This document shows positions 27,369-36,241 of a DNA stretch of 54,472 bases, piece by piece (positions within the stretch are counted from its first letter, which is position 1; each line of letters opens with the position of its first letter). Under the pieces are notes generated by a model. That model was not told the origin of the DNA. It saw nothing but the letters and a program-made list of their open reading frames with translations, and made no database searches. The stretch comes from Sphingobacteriales bacterium (GTDB taxonomy: Bacteria > Bacteroidota > Bacteroidia > Chitinophagales > Chitinophagaceae), in contig OMJB01000081.1 in assembly GCA_900299255.1 (NCBI GenBank), forward strand, positions 1-54,472, given 5' to 3'. A program made the translations under genes and the position numbers.

Positions 27369-30300
27369 ATGATGCTGAAAAAAACAACATTTCGCCTTCG
27401 GGGGTTAACTTTTATAGCATTCATTTTACTTTCAGAAGCAGCTGCACAGGCGCAGCTTTCATACCCCGCCAATCCGGAAAGCAGGGATCTGATAATTGCC
27501 AATGAGCAATTCCGGCAGGGTCACTACGCTGTTGCGGCGCAGTCTGCACGCGCTTTCCTTGGTTCAAGACCAGGCAAAACATCCGTACACAGTGCTGCTG
27601 ATGCCGATCTGGCAAAGTACATACTGGCCATGGCAGCCCTTAAAACAGATGCTCCGGGAGCAAAAGATTCAGCAGTAATCGAGCGGGAAGCAACATTAAA
27701 TCCGGCCTATAAAGACCGCCTGGGTTTTGGACTGGCTCAGTTTTATTTTCAACACAACGATCATGCAAAGGCTATACCTTATTATGAGTCTAGTGGCGAA
27801 ACCAATCTTGAACCTGTAGAACTGGCGGATAAGAAATTTGAGCTGGCCTACTGCTACTTTAACGACAAACAATTCGGAAAAGCAGAACCATTGTTTGCAG
27901 CAATAAAAGAACTCAAAGACGGAAAATACTATCCAGCGGCCAACTATTACTATGGGCTGCTGGCGTACAACAAAAACAAGTACAAAGAGGCACTGCACAG
28001 TTTTGACCTGATAAAGGATGTAAAAGAGTACAAATCTGTTGTACCCTATTACATTGCTGAAATATACTACTTCATGGGCAGCAGGGAGAAAGCACTTTCT
28101 CTGGCAGAAACACTGATAAAAAGCAAGGAAAAATCCTTTTACCATAAAGAGCTGCACCTTCTTGCCGCACAATGCCTGTTTGAAGAACAGAAATACAGGG
28201 AAGCACATCCTTACTTTGACTACTACTACGAACATACCGATAAGATCAGAAAGCAGGATCTGTACGAAATGGCATACTGCGATTACCGAATAGATGAATG
28301 GGCCACTGCCATTGAGAAATTCAAACTACTCAACAGCACAGCGGATTCACTGGGACAGACAGCTATGTACCTGCTGGGAGACTGTTACCTGAAAACAGGT
28401 GATAAGCCCAGCGCCAGAAATGCCTATGGTATTTGTGCAGACATGACTTTCAATGCAGGCCAGCAGGAAGCATCGATGATTCTTTATGCACGAATCAGCT
28501 ATGAGACCGGATATAACGATGAGGCCCTGAGGCAGCTGTACAACCTATTAAAGGTTTTCCCTGCCAGTCAGTACCGCGATGAAGCCAACACTATGATCTC
28601 AGGCCTGTTGGTGAGAACCAATAATTTTGCAGAAGCCTTAAAACATCTGGAAGCAGTAAGCAAAAAGGAGCAAGACTACTGGCAGGTATATCAGAAAGCA
28701 AATTTTGGCTATGCTGTTGAACAATACAGAAAAGAGGACATTGCCAATGCCCTGAAATATTTCGACCGGTCGCTTGAGCATCCTGTCAACAATGACTTTG
28801 AGTGTGCATCCTATTTCTGGAAGAGCGAAATAGCATTTCACGAACACCAGTATTCAGACGCGATATCATACGCCCAGGAATTCATCGGCAAGCTGGGTAA
28901 GAAAAAAGGCTTGGCGTATATAAGCCCACTGGCAACAGCACAGCATGCCTACCTGAATATGGGCTATGCTGCGCTTGAGTCAAAAAACTACGCGGCAGCA
29001 CAGGGATTCTTCAACCATGCGCAGGAGCAAAACGACGACCCGTATACTGGGATGGTTGCTATGGTACGTGAAGCTGATGCCGTTTTCATGCAGAGAAACT
29101 ACTCGAAGGCTATTGCCCTTTATGATAAGATTATTTCAAAAGACACAAAAGATGCAGACTATGCCCGTTATCAGAAGGGCATTCTGCTGGGCCTATTGGG
29201 GAAAAACAGCGAGAAAATTTCAATGTTCCAGTTCCTTATCGGCAAAAAACCTGCGTCTGCGTACGGTTCATTTGCCCGCTATGAACTGGCGCTCACCTAC
29301 CTTGAAAACGATAAATATTCACAGGCACTGCCTTACCTGAAATACCTGACCGACACTGCAACGGATAAGAGTTTTGCACCCAAAGCATGGATGAAGCGCG
29401 GTTTCATTTATCAGGAGACAGATATGACCGCTCAGGCAATAGAGGCATATAAGCAGGTTGTAATTAACTACCCAGCATCAGAAGACCGATTCTCTGCCAT
29501 GGAGGCGTTGCGCAGTTTATATATCGAGAGTAACAAACCCGGAGAGTACTCTCGATTGCTGAAGGACAACAACCTTCCATCGGCTGAAGGCGGCTCTGTT
29601 GATTCCACTTACTATGCTGCCGCAGAAACACAGTTTGCCAATGGTAAAATTGAAAGTGCCCACGCTGCATTTACTGATTACCTGAAAGAATACCCGCATG
29701 GTATTTTTGAGCTGAAAGCACATTACTACCGCGCTGAATGCAATTTTCATCTGAAAAAATACAAAGAAGCAAAAGAAGATTATCAAATTGTGCTTAAGGG
29801 TCCCTGGAATGAATTTCTGGAAAACAGTTCAAGGCATGCTGCCACTATCGCTTACGAAGAAAAAGATTTCGCGCTTGCTTTTGAATACTATTTAAAGCTG
29901 GCGACAAATTCAAGCACCAGCCAGATGAAAGAACTTGCATACTCAGGTATTGTAAGAAGCGGATTTCAGGCGTCGAAATACCATGAAGTTGCTGAATACG
30001 CCGACTCGCTGATGGCAGTTCCCGGCGTTTCTGCTGAGAACATGAACGATGCGCTGTATTTCAAGGCCAGATCAATACAGTACTCTGACAGCACCAGCGA
30101 CCAGGCCATGGAAATTTATGACCAGCTCAGTGATAACAAGAATGGTGTTATAGCCGCTGAGTCAAGGTACCGGATTGCAGAACTGCTGTTTAATCAGGGT
30201 AAGCTCAAGGAAGCTGAAAGCGCCGCGAACGAATCTATACACCTCTCTGCCGGCTACGACTACTGGATTGCAAAATCTTATCTGCTGCTGGCAGACATTC

Positions 30301-30452
30301 TGGTAAAACAGAATGACTACTTCAACGCAAAAGCACTGCTTGAAAGCATTGTAAAGCACACCAAAATTGCCGAAACAAAACAGGAAGCCGGTAAGAAACT
30401 GGAATTGGTAAAAAAGCTGGAAAAGAAGAAAAGTAAATTGTCTGAGGAATAA
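27369..30452 (+). CDS. Large exported TPR-repeat protein
   Basis: 1,027 residues. A signal peptide (ILLSEAAAQAQ, cut near 29) is followed by TPR-type helical hairpins along almost the whole length, for example GLAQFYFQHNDHAKAIPYYE, YYYGLLAYNKNKYKEALHSF and MKRGFIYQETDMTAQAIEAY. The C-terminal 30 residues are Lys/Glu-rich. The protein is probably periplasmic or bound to the inner leaflet of the outer membrane, acting as a scaffold. The next gene starts 1 bp after its stop codon and encodes a barrel, which suggests translational coupling and a stable partnership. The initial MMLKK allows two adjacent starts. It resembles the BamD/YbgF-type TPR proteins of Bacteroidota only in general architecture. 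Confidence 0.82.
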   Translation: MMLKKTTFRLRGLTFIAFILLSEAAAQAQLSYPANPESRDLIIANEQFRQGHYAVAAQSARAFLGSRPGKTSVHSAADADLAKYILAMAALKTDAPGAKDSAVIEREATLNPAYKDRLGFGLAQFYFQHNDHAKAIPYYESSGETNLEPVELADKKFELAYCYFNDKQFGKAEPLFAAIKELKDGKYYPAANYYYGLLAYNKNKYKEALHSFDLIKDVKEYKSVVPYYIAEIYYFMGSREKALSLAETLIKSKEKSFYHKELHLLAAQCLFEEQKYREAHPYFDYYYEHTDKIRKQDLYEMAYCDYRIDEWATAIEKFKLLNSTADSLGQTAMYLLGDCYLKTGDKPSARNAYGICADMTFNAGQQEASMILYARISYETGYNDEALRQLYNLLKVFPASQYRDEANTMISGLLVRTNNFAEALKHLEAVSKKEQDYWQVYQKANFGYAVEQYRKEDIANALKYFDRSLEHPVNNDFECASYFWKSEIAFHEHQYSDAISYAQEFIGKLGKKKGLAYISPLATAQHAYLNMGYAALESKNYAAAQGFFNHAQEQNDDPYTGMVAMVREADAVFMQRNYSKAIALYDKIISKDTKDADYARYQKGILLGLLGKNSEKISMFQFLIGKKPASAYGSFARYELALTYLENDKYSQALPYLKYLTDTATDKSFAPKAWMKRGFIYQETDMTAQAIEAYKQVVINYPASEDRFSAMEALRSLYIESNKPGEYSRLLKDNNLPSAEGGSVDSTYYAAAETQFANGKIESAHAAFTDYLKEYPHGIFELKAHYYRAECNFHLKKYKEAKEDYQIVLKGPWNEFLENSSRHAATIAYEEKDFALAFEYYLKLATNSSTSQMKELAYSGIVRSGFQASKYHEVAEYADSLMAVPGVSAENMNDALYFKARSIQYSDSTSDQAMEIYDQLSDNKNGVIAAESRYRIAELLFNQGKLKEAESAANESIHLSAGYDYWIAKSYLLLADILVKQNDYFNAKALLESIVKHTKIAETKQEAGKKLELVKKLEKKKSKLSEE

Positions 30453-30453
30453 T

Positions 30454-32076
30454 ATGCACACTATGGGTCTTAGATCGCTCTTATTGCTCGTTTTGGTAAT
30501 GACCGCCATGCAGGTGGCTGCGCAGCGTGCTGTTCCGGTTAAGGACACTGTGCTAAAAGGCACAGCTATTGAAGTGGTGCAGTCGTATAAACCACAAATT
30601 TACCAGACACCTAAACCCACCTGGTTACCTCAGCTGCCACCGGTAGACACGACGCATCCCGTGTTCAATTACGAAGTTCCTCAGCAAACGCTCTACTACA
30701 CTTACAGTTCTATGCCGCTGAGGCCACTGGCTCTGGGAAAAGAAAATGCAACACTTCCTTTCCCCGGTTATATCAAACTGGGCGGGGGCAACATCTCCAC
30801 CCTTTATTTTGAAGGCGCAAACACGCTGCACCAGGACAACTACGATGTCAACCTTCATTTTCACTATCTTTCTCAGGAAGGAAATATCAGGTACCAGAAA
30901 ACATCAATAGCGGGTATTGAAGCCGAGTGGATGCTTCATACAGTAAAAGCTGACTGGCATGCAGGCATATCGGGAGAGCGCAATCAGTATCACAATTACG
31001 GGTACAATCACAATCTGTATACTTACAACAGCGACAGCGTAAAGCAGACTTACACTTCGGTCAATTTCGATGCAGGTATGAAGAATGCGGCCAACGCATC
31101 ATCAAAATTATCTTACAACCCTTCTATCAACGGATACTACTATTCAGCAGCATTCAACACGAGTGAAATAAATGTGGGCCTGGACCTGCCAGTTGCTTAT
31201 AAGTTTGATAACACAGTTCAGGCACTTTTATGCCTGAAAGGCAATCTGGCACACCTTGCTGTAAAGAGCAATGGTTTTGACAATTCATTTGCCGAACTAC
31301 TTCCGGGTGTTAAAATAGACCTACCCAACTTCACGGGCACTGCACTGGTAGGCCTGGCTGCTGGTATCAACAGTAAATTTTTTGTATTGCCGGATATAAG
31401 CGCAGTGTATTCACTTAAAGAACAACACATGCAGTTCCTGGCAGGCCTGCAAAGCTCGCTCGTGCAGAACACTTACAAACAGCTCACCGCTGTAAACCCA
31501 TACCTGTCTAACTCCTATACAACCTTACAAACCCGGTCTGATGAATATTATCTGGGCGCTAAAGGCAGCCTTGGCGATCACTTCGACTACTCAGGGCGTA
31601 TCAGCTACTGGAATTACAAAGGGCTTCCGGAATTCATGAATAACTACTTTGACAACCGCAGGTTTGTAGTGGCCTATGATACTTTGAGCGCGGTTGCTGT
31701 AAGAGTGAGCGGAAGGTATAAAACAGCCGAGAAATGGTCGGCAGGTATCAGCGGCGACTTCTATGCATATAGCAAAAAGGTCTGGCATCAACCTACTGTG
31801 AGGATAAAAGGCGACTATGAAGCAGTTTTCTTTAAGAAACTGCATGCCGGCGCCAGTGTTTATTTCCTGGGTGGCACCTACGCACTCAACAATAGCAATA
31901 AATCAATACTTTTGAGCCCGGTGCTGGATGCCGGAGTTAATGCTGAATATCAGATTACCAGAAGACTGTCTGCGTTTGCTGACATCTGCAATATTTTTAA
32001 CAGCATAAACGAACGCTGGTATGGCTATGAGGCATATGGGATAAATATTTATGGGGGGTTGAGATTGAAATTTTAA
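30454..32076 (+). CDS. Outer-membrane beta-barrel protein (plugless TonB-receptor-like)
   Basis: 540 residues. Starts MHTMGLRSL (a second ATG at residue 4), with a signal peptide cut near 24 (MQVAAQ). A Pro-rich linker (about 45-75) leads to a barrel made of aromatic amphipathic strands, such as YDVNLHFHYLSQEGN, FDYSGRISYWNYKGL and LHAGASVYFLGGTYAL, and it closes with YGINIYGGLRLKF. No plug domain or TonB box is visible, so it is unlikely to be an ordinary TonB-dependent receptor despite similar strands. It starts 1 bp after the TPR gene and is probably that protein's membrane partner. Its role is unknown; export, lipid transport or TPR anchoring are possible. Confidence 0.8.
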   Translation: MHTMGLRSLLLLVLVMTAMQVAAQRAVPVKDTVLKGTAIEVVQSYKPQIYQTPKPTWLPQLPPVDTTHPVFNYEVPQQTLYYTYSSMPLRPLALGKENATLPFPGYIKLGGGNISTLYFEGANTLHQDNYDVNLHFHYLSQEGNIRYQKTSIAGIEAEWMLHTVKADWHAGISGERNQYHNYGYNHNLYTYNSDSVKQTYTSVNFDAGMKNAANASSKLSYNPSINGYYYSAAFNTSEINVGLDLPVAYKFDNTVQALLCLKGNLAHLAVKSNGFDNSFAELLPGVKIDLPNFTGTALVGLAAGINSKFFVLPDISAVYSLKEQHMQFLAGLQSSLVQNTYKQLTAVNPYLSNSYTTLQTRSDEYYLGAKGSLGDHFDYSGRISYWNYKGLPEFMNNYFDNRRFVVAYDTLSAVAVRVSGRYKTAEKWSAGISGDFYAYSKKVWHQPTVRIKGDYEAVFFKKLHAGASVYFLGGTYALNNSNKSILLSPVLDAGVNAEYQITRRLSAFADICNIFNSINERWYGYEAYGINIYGGLRLKF

Positions 32077-32109
32077 ATTAAGTAAGTAATTTGAGGCTTT
32101 ATTACTAAA

Positions 32110-33024
32110 ATGGACATTGCTAAGTACATAGGATTATATTTATTAAAAAATCATTTCTGTTATGTTCACGGGCTGGGCAATATTGAACTGGTGAAGCGCT
32201 CTGCCACCTATGATGGCAAAGCACTGCAGCCACCTTCATATGAAGTGATAGTAACACCGGGTGGATCTATTGACGACAACCTGGCTAACTTTATTGCATC
32301 AAACGAACAGATAAGCATTTCAAAAGCAGCCAATGCACTGCGCGACTTCAGCTCTCAAACCCGGAAGGAAATTGCAGCCGGTACTGAAGTAGCTATACCC
32401 AATATTGGCCGTTTTGCTGAAAAAGCCGGCAAGGTTACATTTATCACCGACGACAATTTCAAATTTACTCCTGCTGGCATCCCAACTATTAAAAACAGTA
32501 AACAGCTCGACGAGCAAAATTCGCGGCTGGCGCACAAACCTTCGTTTCCGCCTCCGCATAAAGCAGACTCTGTAAACTGGAGCATGGTTATTCTTGTGCT
32601 CGTGCTGCTGATTATTGTGGGTGGGGCTATTTTTGGTATTTACTATTATAACAGTCACAACAAAACATCACCGGCACCTGTGCCTGTAGTCAAAGACACT
32701 GTTATCAGGGCTCCGCTGCCTCTGCCGGTAGACACGCTTCCACCGGGCAAAGACACATCAACTTCTTTCCCGCCATCTGTAACCCAGGATTCACTGCAGG
32801 TGAACACCTACAAAATGATTATTGGCAATTACAACTCCAGAGCCAAAGCAGAAAAAAGGTTGTTTAACTTAAAGAAAGGCGGCAATGAAGTAGATATGGT
32901 GCAGAAAGACACCGCAGACTTCCTGATTATCTCTTCTGTTACCTGCCGTGCTGCTGATACTACGCATGTTAAAGATTCTCTCACGCGGATGTTTGGCTTC
33001 AAGGGTGTCATGATCTTCAGATAG
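32110..33024 (+). CDS. HU-CCDC81-like / SPOR-domain single-pass membrane protein
   Basis: 304 residues in three parts. Residues 1 to about 130 carry an HU-CCDC81-type (bacterial HU-like) domain, with IAKYIGLYLLKNHFCYVHGLG, SISKAANALRDFSSQTRKEI and IPNIGRFAEKAGKVTF. A single membrane helix follows (about 156-179, MVILVLVLLIIVGGAIFGIY). A Pro/Thr-rich periplasmic linker leads to a SPOR-like domain (about 235-304, TYKMIIGNYNSRAKAEKRLF), a fold that in other proteins binds denuded peptidoglycan at division sites. By topology the HU-like part is cytoplasmic. It may tie DNA or a protein partner to the cell wall or division site. It lies 33 bp after the barrel gene and 3 bp before rsgA. Confidence 0.85.
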   Translation: MDIAKYIGLYLLKNHFCYVHGLGNIELVKRSATYDGKALQPPSYEVIVTPGGSIDDNLANFIASNEQISISKAANALRDFSSQTRKEIAAGTEVAIPNIGRFAEKAGKVTFITDDNFKFTPAGIPTIKNSKQLDEQNSRLAHKPSFPPPHKADSVNWSMVILVLVLLIIVGGAIFGIYYYNSHNKTSPAPVPVVKDTVIRAPLPLPVDTLPPGKDTSTSFPPSVTQDSLQVNTYKMIIGNYNSRAKAEKRLFNLKKGGNEVDMVQKDTADFLIISSVTCRAADTTHVKDSLTRMFGFKGVMIFR

Positions 33025-33027
33025 GCT

Positions 33028-33954
33028 ATGCATGGCGTAGTATATAAATCCACCGGGAGTTGGTATTCGGTCAGAGATGAAGCAGGCCGATTCTGGGATG
33101 CCCGGGTAAAAGGCAAACTAAAGATCGACGACGATATTTTGTCTACAAATCCTATAGCCGTTGGAGACATTGTTGATCTTGAAGCTGAAAACGAAGCCAT
33201 AAAAACAGCCATGGTTACCGGTGTCAAGCCGCGTAACAATTACATTGTCAGGATTTCACCGCACAACAGAAACCAGAAGCACATCATAGCCTCGAACATA
33301 GATCAGGCATTACTCGTGGCCTCAGTCGCCGACCCGCGTACCTCTACCGGCTTTATTGACAGATACCTGATAACTGCCGAAGCGTACCATATTCCTGCAG
33401 CTATCATTGTTAACAAAACAGACCTTATAAAAGCGAAGCACAGCCATATTCTCAGTCACTGGCAGGATATCTACGGAAAGGCAGGTTATAAAGTATTTGC
33501 CGTTTCAGCCATTGACAAAAAAACACTGGCCGATGTTACTGCAGTACTGAAAGACAAAACTACGCTCATAAGCGGCCATTCGGGCGTAGGTAAAAGCACA
33601 TTGATAAATCAGTTCATCCCGGGCCTGGATATCAAAACAAATGTAGTTTCAGGCTGGAGCGGCAAGGGCCAACATACAACCACTTTCGCAGAGATGTTTG
33701 AAGTGCCGGGTGGGGGCCGTATAATTGACACTCCAGGGGTTAAGGAATTCGGATTGATTGATGTTGAGAAAGACGAACTGTCGCACTACTTCCCCGAAAT
33801 GAGAACTTATCTGAATGATTGCCAGTTCAACAACTGCAGGCACCTCAACGAGCCCGGATGCGCTGTTAAGCAGGCAGTAGCGGATAAAAAAATTGCAGAA
33901 GACCGCTACGTAAGTTATGTGGCTATACTGGACAGTATTGAAAAAAAATGGTAA
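33028..33954 (+). CDS. rsgA: Ribosome small-subunit biogenesis GTPase RsgA
   Basis: 308 residues, normal length. An N-terminal OB fold (about 1-75, beginning GVVYKSTGSWYSVRDEAG) precedes a circularly permuted GTPase with motif order G4 (VNKTDL, about 128), G5 (VSAID), G1 (GHSGVGKST, about 182), G2 and G3 (DTPGVKEFG, about 233). A C-terminal zinc-binding segment with Cys-x5-Cys-x-His-x5-Cys (DCQFNNCRHLNEPGC) follows. RsgA checks late 30S maturation in the cytoplasm. It lies 3 bp after the HU/SPOR gene and 17 bp before a DUF4286 gene, so it is probably co-transcribed with both. Confidence 0.95.
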   Translation: MHGVVYKSTGSWYSVRDEAGRFWDARVKGKLKIDDDILSTNPIAVGDIVDLEAENEAIKTAMVTGVKPRNNYIVRISPHNRNQKHIIASNIDQALLVASVADPRTSTGFIDRYLITAEAYHIPAAIIVNKTDLIKAKHSHILSHWQDIYGKAGYKVFAVSAIDKKTLADVTAVLKDKTTLISGHSGVGKSTLINQFIPGLDIKTNVVSGWSGKGQHTTTFAEMFEVPGGGRIIDTPGVKEFGLIDVEKDELSHYFPEMRTYLNDCQFNNCRHLNEPGCAVKQAVADKKIAEDRYVSYVAILDSIEKKW

Positions 33955-33971
33955 CAGAATAAAACACCGCT

Positions 33972-34274
33972 ATGATCATTTATAATGTAACAGTTAAGGT
34001 AGAAAACGCAGTTGCCGACGCCTGGGTAAAATGGATGAAAACAGAACACATGGCCGATGTAATGAACACTGGCCTGTTCACGGATTGCAGGCTGAGCAGA
34101 CTTTTGGAGCAAGATGAGACTGAAGGCATCACTTATTCCGCACAGTATTTCTGCAATACTATTAGCGAGTACAACGACTATATTGAGCATCATTCAGTTG
34201 CCATGCGCAGCAAGGGTCAGGAACTGTTTGGCGGTAAGTTCGCCGCCTTCAGAACAGTGATGGAAATTATCTAA
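33972..34274 (+). CDS. DUF4286 family protein
   Basis: 100 residues, a complete small cytoplasmic protein. The start MIIYNVTVKV and the block WVKWMKTEHMADVMNTGLF are typical of DUF4286, whose members in Bacteroidota have no assigned function. The predicted fold is a ferredoxin-like alpha/beta dimer similar to the Dabb/ABM families, an inference from strand-helix pattern only. It lies 17 bp after rsgA and is the last gene of the run that begins at 25,007. Confidence 0.85.
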   Translation: MIIYNVTVKVENAVADAWVKWMKTEHMADVMNTGLFTDCRLSRLLEQDETEGITYSAQYFCNTISEYNDYIEHHSVAMRSKGQELFGGKFAAFRTVMEII

Positions 34275-34339
34275 AACCACCACCTACAGCGGATCTCAGC
34301 CGGTTAACGCCCCCAGCAAATACCCTGCCAGTCTCACGT

Positions 34340-34359
34340 GATGCGCGCCTGCACGCATC
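34340..34359 (+). terminator. Possible terminator after the DUF4286 gene
   Basis: GATGCG and CGCATC form a 6-bp perfect stem with an 8-nt loop. A T-rich stretch (TATATTTTTTT) begins about 8 nt later. This is a weak match to a rho-independent terminator. Confidence 0.4.
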
Positions 34360-34463
34360 TCTGCTTATATTTTTTTATTAATTAACTGTCTCAATATGTT
34401 AATAACCTGTGGAGACCTGCTTCAGGCAAGGCTTTTGCACCCAAAAAATATTTTCTTTTGTTT

Positions 34464-34493
34464 TTGGAAGTGAACTAAACGTGAGTATATTTG
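34464..34493 (+). promoter_or_regulatory. Consensus promoter of the HU gene
   Basis: TTG (34464-34466), 19 bp, then TATATTTG (34486-34493), a full match to the Bacteroidota promoter pattern. Predicted leader is about 35 nt. Confidence 0.78.
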
Positions 34494-34534
34494 TTCTATC
34501 CTCAAAGTATTATTAACAGAAAAAAACAAAAAGT

Positions 34535-34816
34535 ATGAACAAAGCAGAATTGATTGACAAAATTGCGAAAGATGCCGGCGTAACTAAAACACAGGCTAAC
34601 GATGCGTTGGATTCTTTTACCGCAGCAGTTGTACAGGCTCTTAAAAAAGGCGACCGTGTAACACTGGTAGGCTTCGGTACTTTCTCCGTTTCTGAGCGTG
34701 CTGCAAGAAACGGACGTAACCCGCAGACTGGCGCTGTGATCAAAATCAAAGCTCGCAAAGTACCTAAATTTAAGGCTGGCAAGGAGTTTGCAACCAAAAT
34801 TTCAGGTAAAAAATAA
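34535..34816 (+). CDS. HU family DNA-binding protein
   Basis: 93 residues, the standard HU length. The N-terminus [20 protein letters not shown] forms the helical dimer body. [21 protein letters not shown] and [16 protein letters not shown] are the conserved beta-arm and DNA-intercalating Pro region (RNP), placed as in HU/IHF. It bends and compacts DNA as a dimer. It has its own consensus promoter and a terminator 20 bp after the stop, so it is a single-gene unit, as expected for a highly expressed nucleoid protein. Confidence 0.96.
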   Translation: MNKAELIDKIAKDAGVTKTQANDALDSFTAAVVQALKKGDRVTLVGFGTFSVSERAARNGRNPQTGAVIKIKARKVPKFKAGKEFATKISGKK

Positions 34817-34836
34817 TTTCTCGCTTGAAACTTATA

Positions 34837-34870
34837 AAAGCAAGGTGCGGAAAGTTCCTTGCTTTTTTTT
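34837..34870 (+). terminator. Rho-independent terminator of the HU gene
   Basis: AGCAAGG (34839-34845) pairs with CCTTGCT (34857-34863), followed by an unbroken T-run to 34870. Its last T is also the first base of the next gene's -7 box. Confidence 0.85.
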
Positions 34871-34877
34871 ATTTTTG
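34870..34877 (+). promoter_or_regulatory. -7 box of the bTHX gene, overlapping the HU terminator
   Basis: TATTTTTG matches TAnnTTTG and lies 21 bp before the ATG at 34899. The -33 position falls inside the terminator stem-loop and has no clear TTG. Confidence 0.5.
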
Positions 34878-34898
34878 CAGTCTAAACAAATTAATATT

Positions 34899-35012
34899 AT
34901 GGGCAGAGGAGATAAACGTACTAAAAAAGGTAAAATCACTTTAGGCAGTTTTGGTAAAGCAAGACCAGCACGCGTTGTTAAGAAAACAAAAGCAGCTGAA
35001 AAAAAAGCCTGA
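34899..35012 (+). CDS. Small ribosomal subunit protein bTHX
   Basis: 37 residues: MGRGDKRTKKGKITLGSFGK, followed by an Arg/Lys/Ala-rich tail. The MGxGDKxxKKGKI start and the G-S-x-G-x-x-R-P pattern are diagnostic of THX, the tiny basic protein buried in the 30S head of Thermus and Bacteroidota ribosomes. An upstream in-frame extension to 34788 exists but begins inside the HU gene and crosses its terminator, so the ATG at 34899 is chosen. It is flanked by terminators on both sides, so it is a monocistronic unit. Confidence 0.92.
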   Translation: MGRGDKRTKKGKITLGSFGKARPARVVKKTKAAEKKA

Positions 35013-35025
35013 TTCAGGGATAACT

Positions 35026-35060
35026 AAAAAAGACCGTGCTGTTTCAGTACGGTCTTTTTT
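35026..35060 (+). terminator. Rho-independent terminator of the bTHX gene
   Basis: AAAAGACCGT and ACGGTCTTTT form a 10-bp stem with T-rich continuation, 14 bp after the stop codon. Confidence 0.85.
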
Positions 35061-35087
35061 CTTTCTGTGTTCTTCAATCCACTTATC

Positions 35088-36065
35088 ATGGCAGTGTTTC
35101 ATTCAGCTGACATTTCTGGCAAAAGCTTTCTGGTTACAGGCGGAGCAGGATTTATCGGGTCTCATATAGTTGCTTATCTGCTGGCTAACGGCGCCGGGAA
35201 GGTGCGTGTGCTGGATAACCTTTCTACAGGTTCTATAAAGAATGTAGACCTATTCAGGAACAACGCCGCTTATGAATTTTTGCATGGAGACATACGCGAT
35301 GCCGAAACATGTGCAAAAGCATGTGCCGGTATAGATCATGTGTCTCACCAGGCAGCTCTTGGATCCGTACCCAGATCAGTAAAAGACCCGGTCACTTCTA
35401 ATGACGTAAATGTGAGCGGCTTTATAACAATGATTACTGCCGCTAAAGATGCCGGAGTAAAATCATTTGTGTACGCTTCATCGTCGTCTGTTTATGGAGA
35501 TGAACCAGGACTGCCCAAAGTAGAACACAAGACCGGCAATCTACTCTCTCCCTATGCTGTTACAAAAAAGACCAACGAACTATACGCATCTGTATTCAGA
35601 GAGCTGTTCGGACTGCGTGTGATTGGTCTGCGCTATTTTAATGTTTTTGGCCCTCGACAATATCCTGATGGGCCGTATGCGGCTGTAATACCGCTATTTA
35701 TTGCTGGCATCATGAAGGGTACGCCTGTATACATTAACGGCGACGGAGAACAAACCCGCGATTTTACTTTTGTTGAAAATGCGGTACAGGCCAACATCAG
35801 AGGTATGCTCACTGAAAATGAAGCGGCTTTTGGAGAAGTGTACAACATAGCGGTAGGAGCAAACTTCTCAGTTAACTACCTGTACCATTCCATATGCGAA
35901 TTACTGGGCAAAGATCAGCAACCAGTGTACCGCGATCCCCGCTCCGGCGATATCCGCAACTCTCTCGCTGATATTTCAAAGGCTGTACAGTTGCTTGGTT
36001 ACTCCCCCACCAAAAAATTCACTGACGGTCTGAAATTAACGGTCGATTTTTTTACGGCGCAGTAA
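35088..36065 (+). CDS. NAD-dependent epimerase, probably UDP-N-acetylglucosamine 4-epimerase
   Basis: 325 residues from the ATG at 35088; a GTG at 35067 would add seven residues and sits against the bTHX terminator. An extended short-chain dehydrogenase: VTGGAGFIGSH (NAD loop), SSSSVYG and SPYAVTKK (catalytic Ser/Tyr-x3-Lys), then LRYFNVFGPRQYPDGPYAAV and NGDGEQTRDFTFVENAV, blocks seen in the WbpP/TviC type of UDP-GlcNAc/UDP-GlcNAcA 4-epimerases. It supplies sugar nucleotides for surface polysaccharide, consistent with the RmlD-like and sugar-transferase genes in the window. Exact substrate is not certain; UDP-glucose 4-epimerase is the alternative. Confidence 0.85.
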   Translation: MAVFHSADISGKSFLVTGGAGFIGSHIVAYLLANGAGKVRVLDNLSTGSIKNVDLFRNNAAYEFLHGDIRDAETCAKACAGIDHVSHQAALGSVPRSVKDPVTSNDVNVSGFITMITAAKDAGVKSFVYASSSSVYGDEPGLPKVEHKTGNLLSPYAVTKKTNELYASVFRELFGLRVIGLRYFNVFGPRQYPDGPYAAVIPLFIAGIMKGTPVYINGDGEQTRDFTFVENAVQANIRGMLTENEAAFGEVYNIAVGANFSVNYLYHSICELLGKDQQPVYRDPRSGDIRNSLADISKAVQLLGYSPTKKFTDGLKLTVDFFTAQ

Positions 36066-36066
36066 G

Positions 36067-36084
36067 GCAAGGTTTCTCCCTTGC
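36067..36084 (+). other. Short hairpin after the epimerase gene
   Basis: GCAAGG and CCTTGC pair around a 6-nt loop directly after the stop codon. No T-run follows, so terminator function is uncertain. Confidence 0.35.
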
Positions 36085-36241
36085 ATGACCAACAGTGCTT
36101 CTGATTTCACGACACTTAAAGGCAAAATAAATTCGCATCAATGCAAATATAACTACACAGCATTGGGCTCTGCTCTTTGCTTTATCATTCAACTGACTTC
36201 TTGCCAATATTCATTAACTTTATTGTACTGTACCACATTGA

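Noticed and set aside
36067-36084. Hairpin after the epimerase gene as a firm terminator
   Set aside because: The stem is only 6 bp and no T-run follows; kept only as a low-confidence hairpin.
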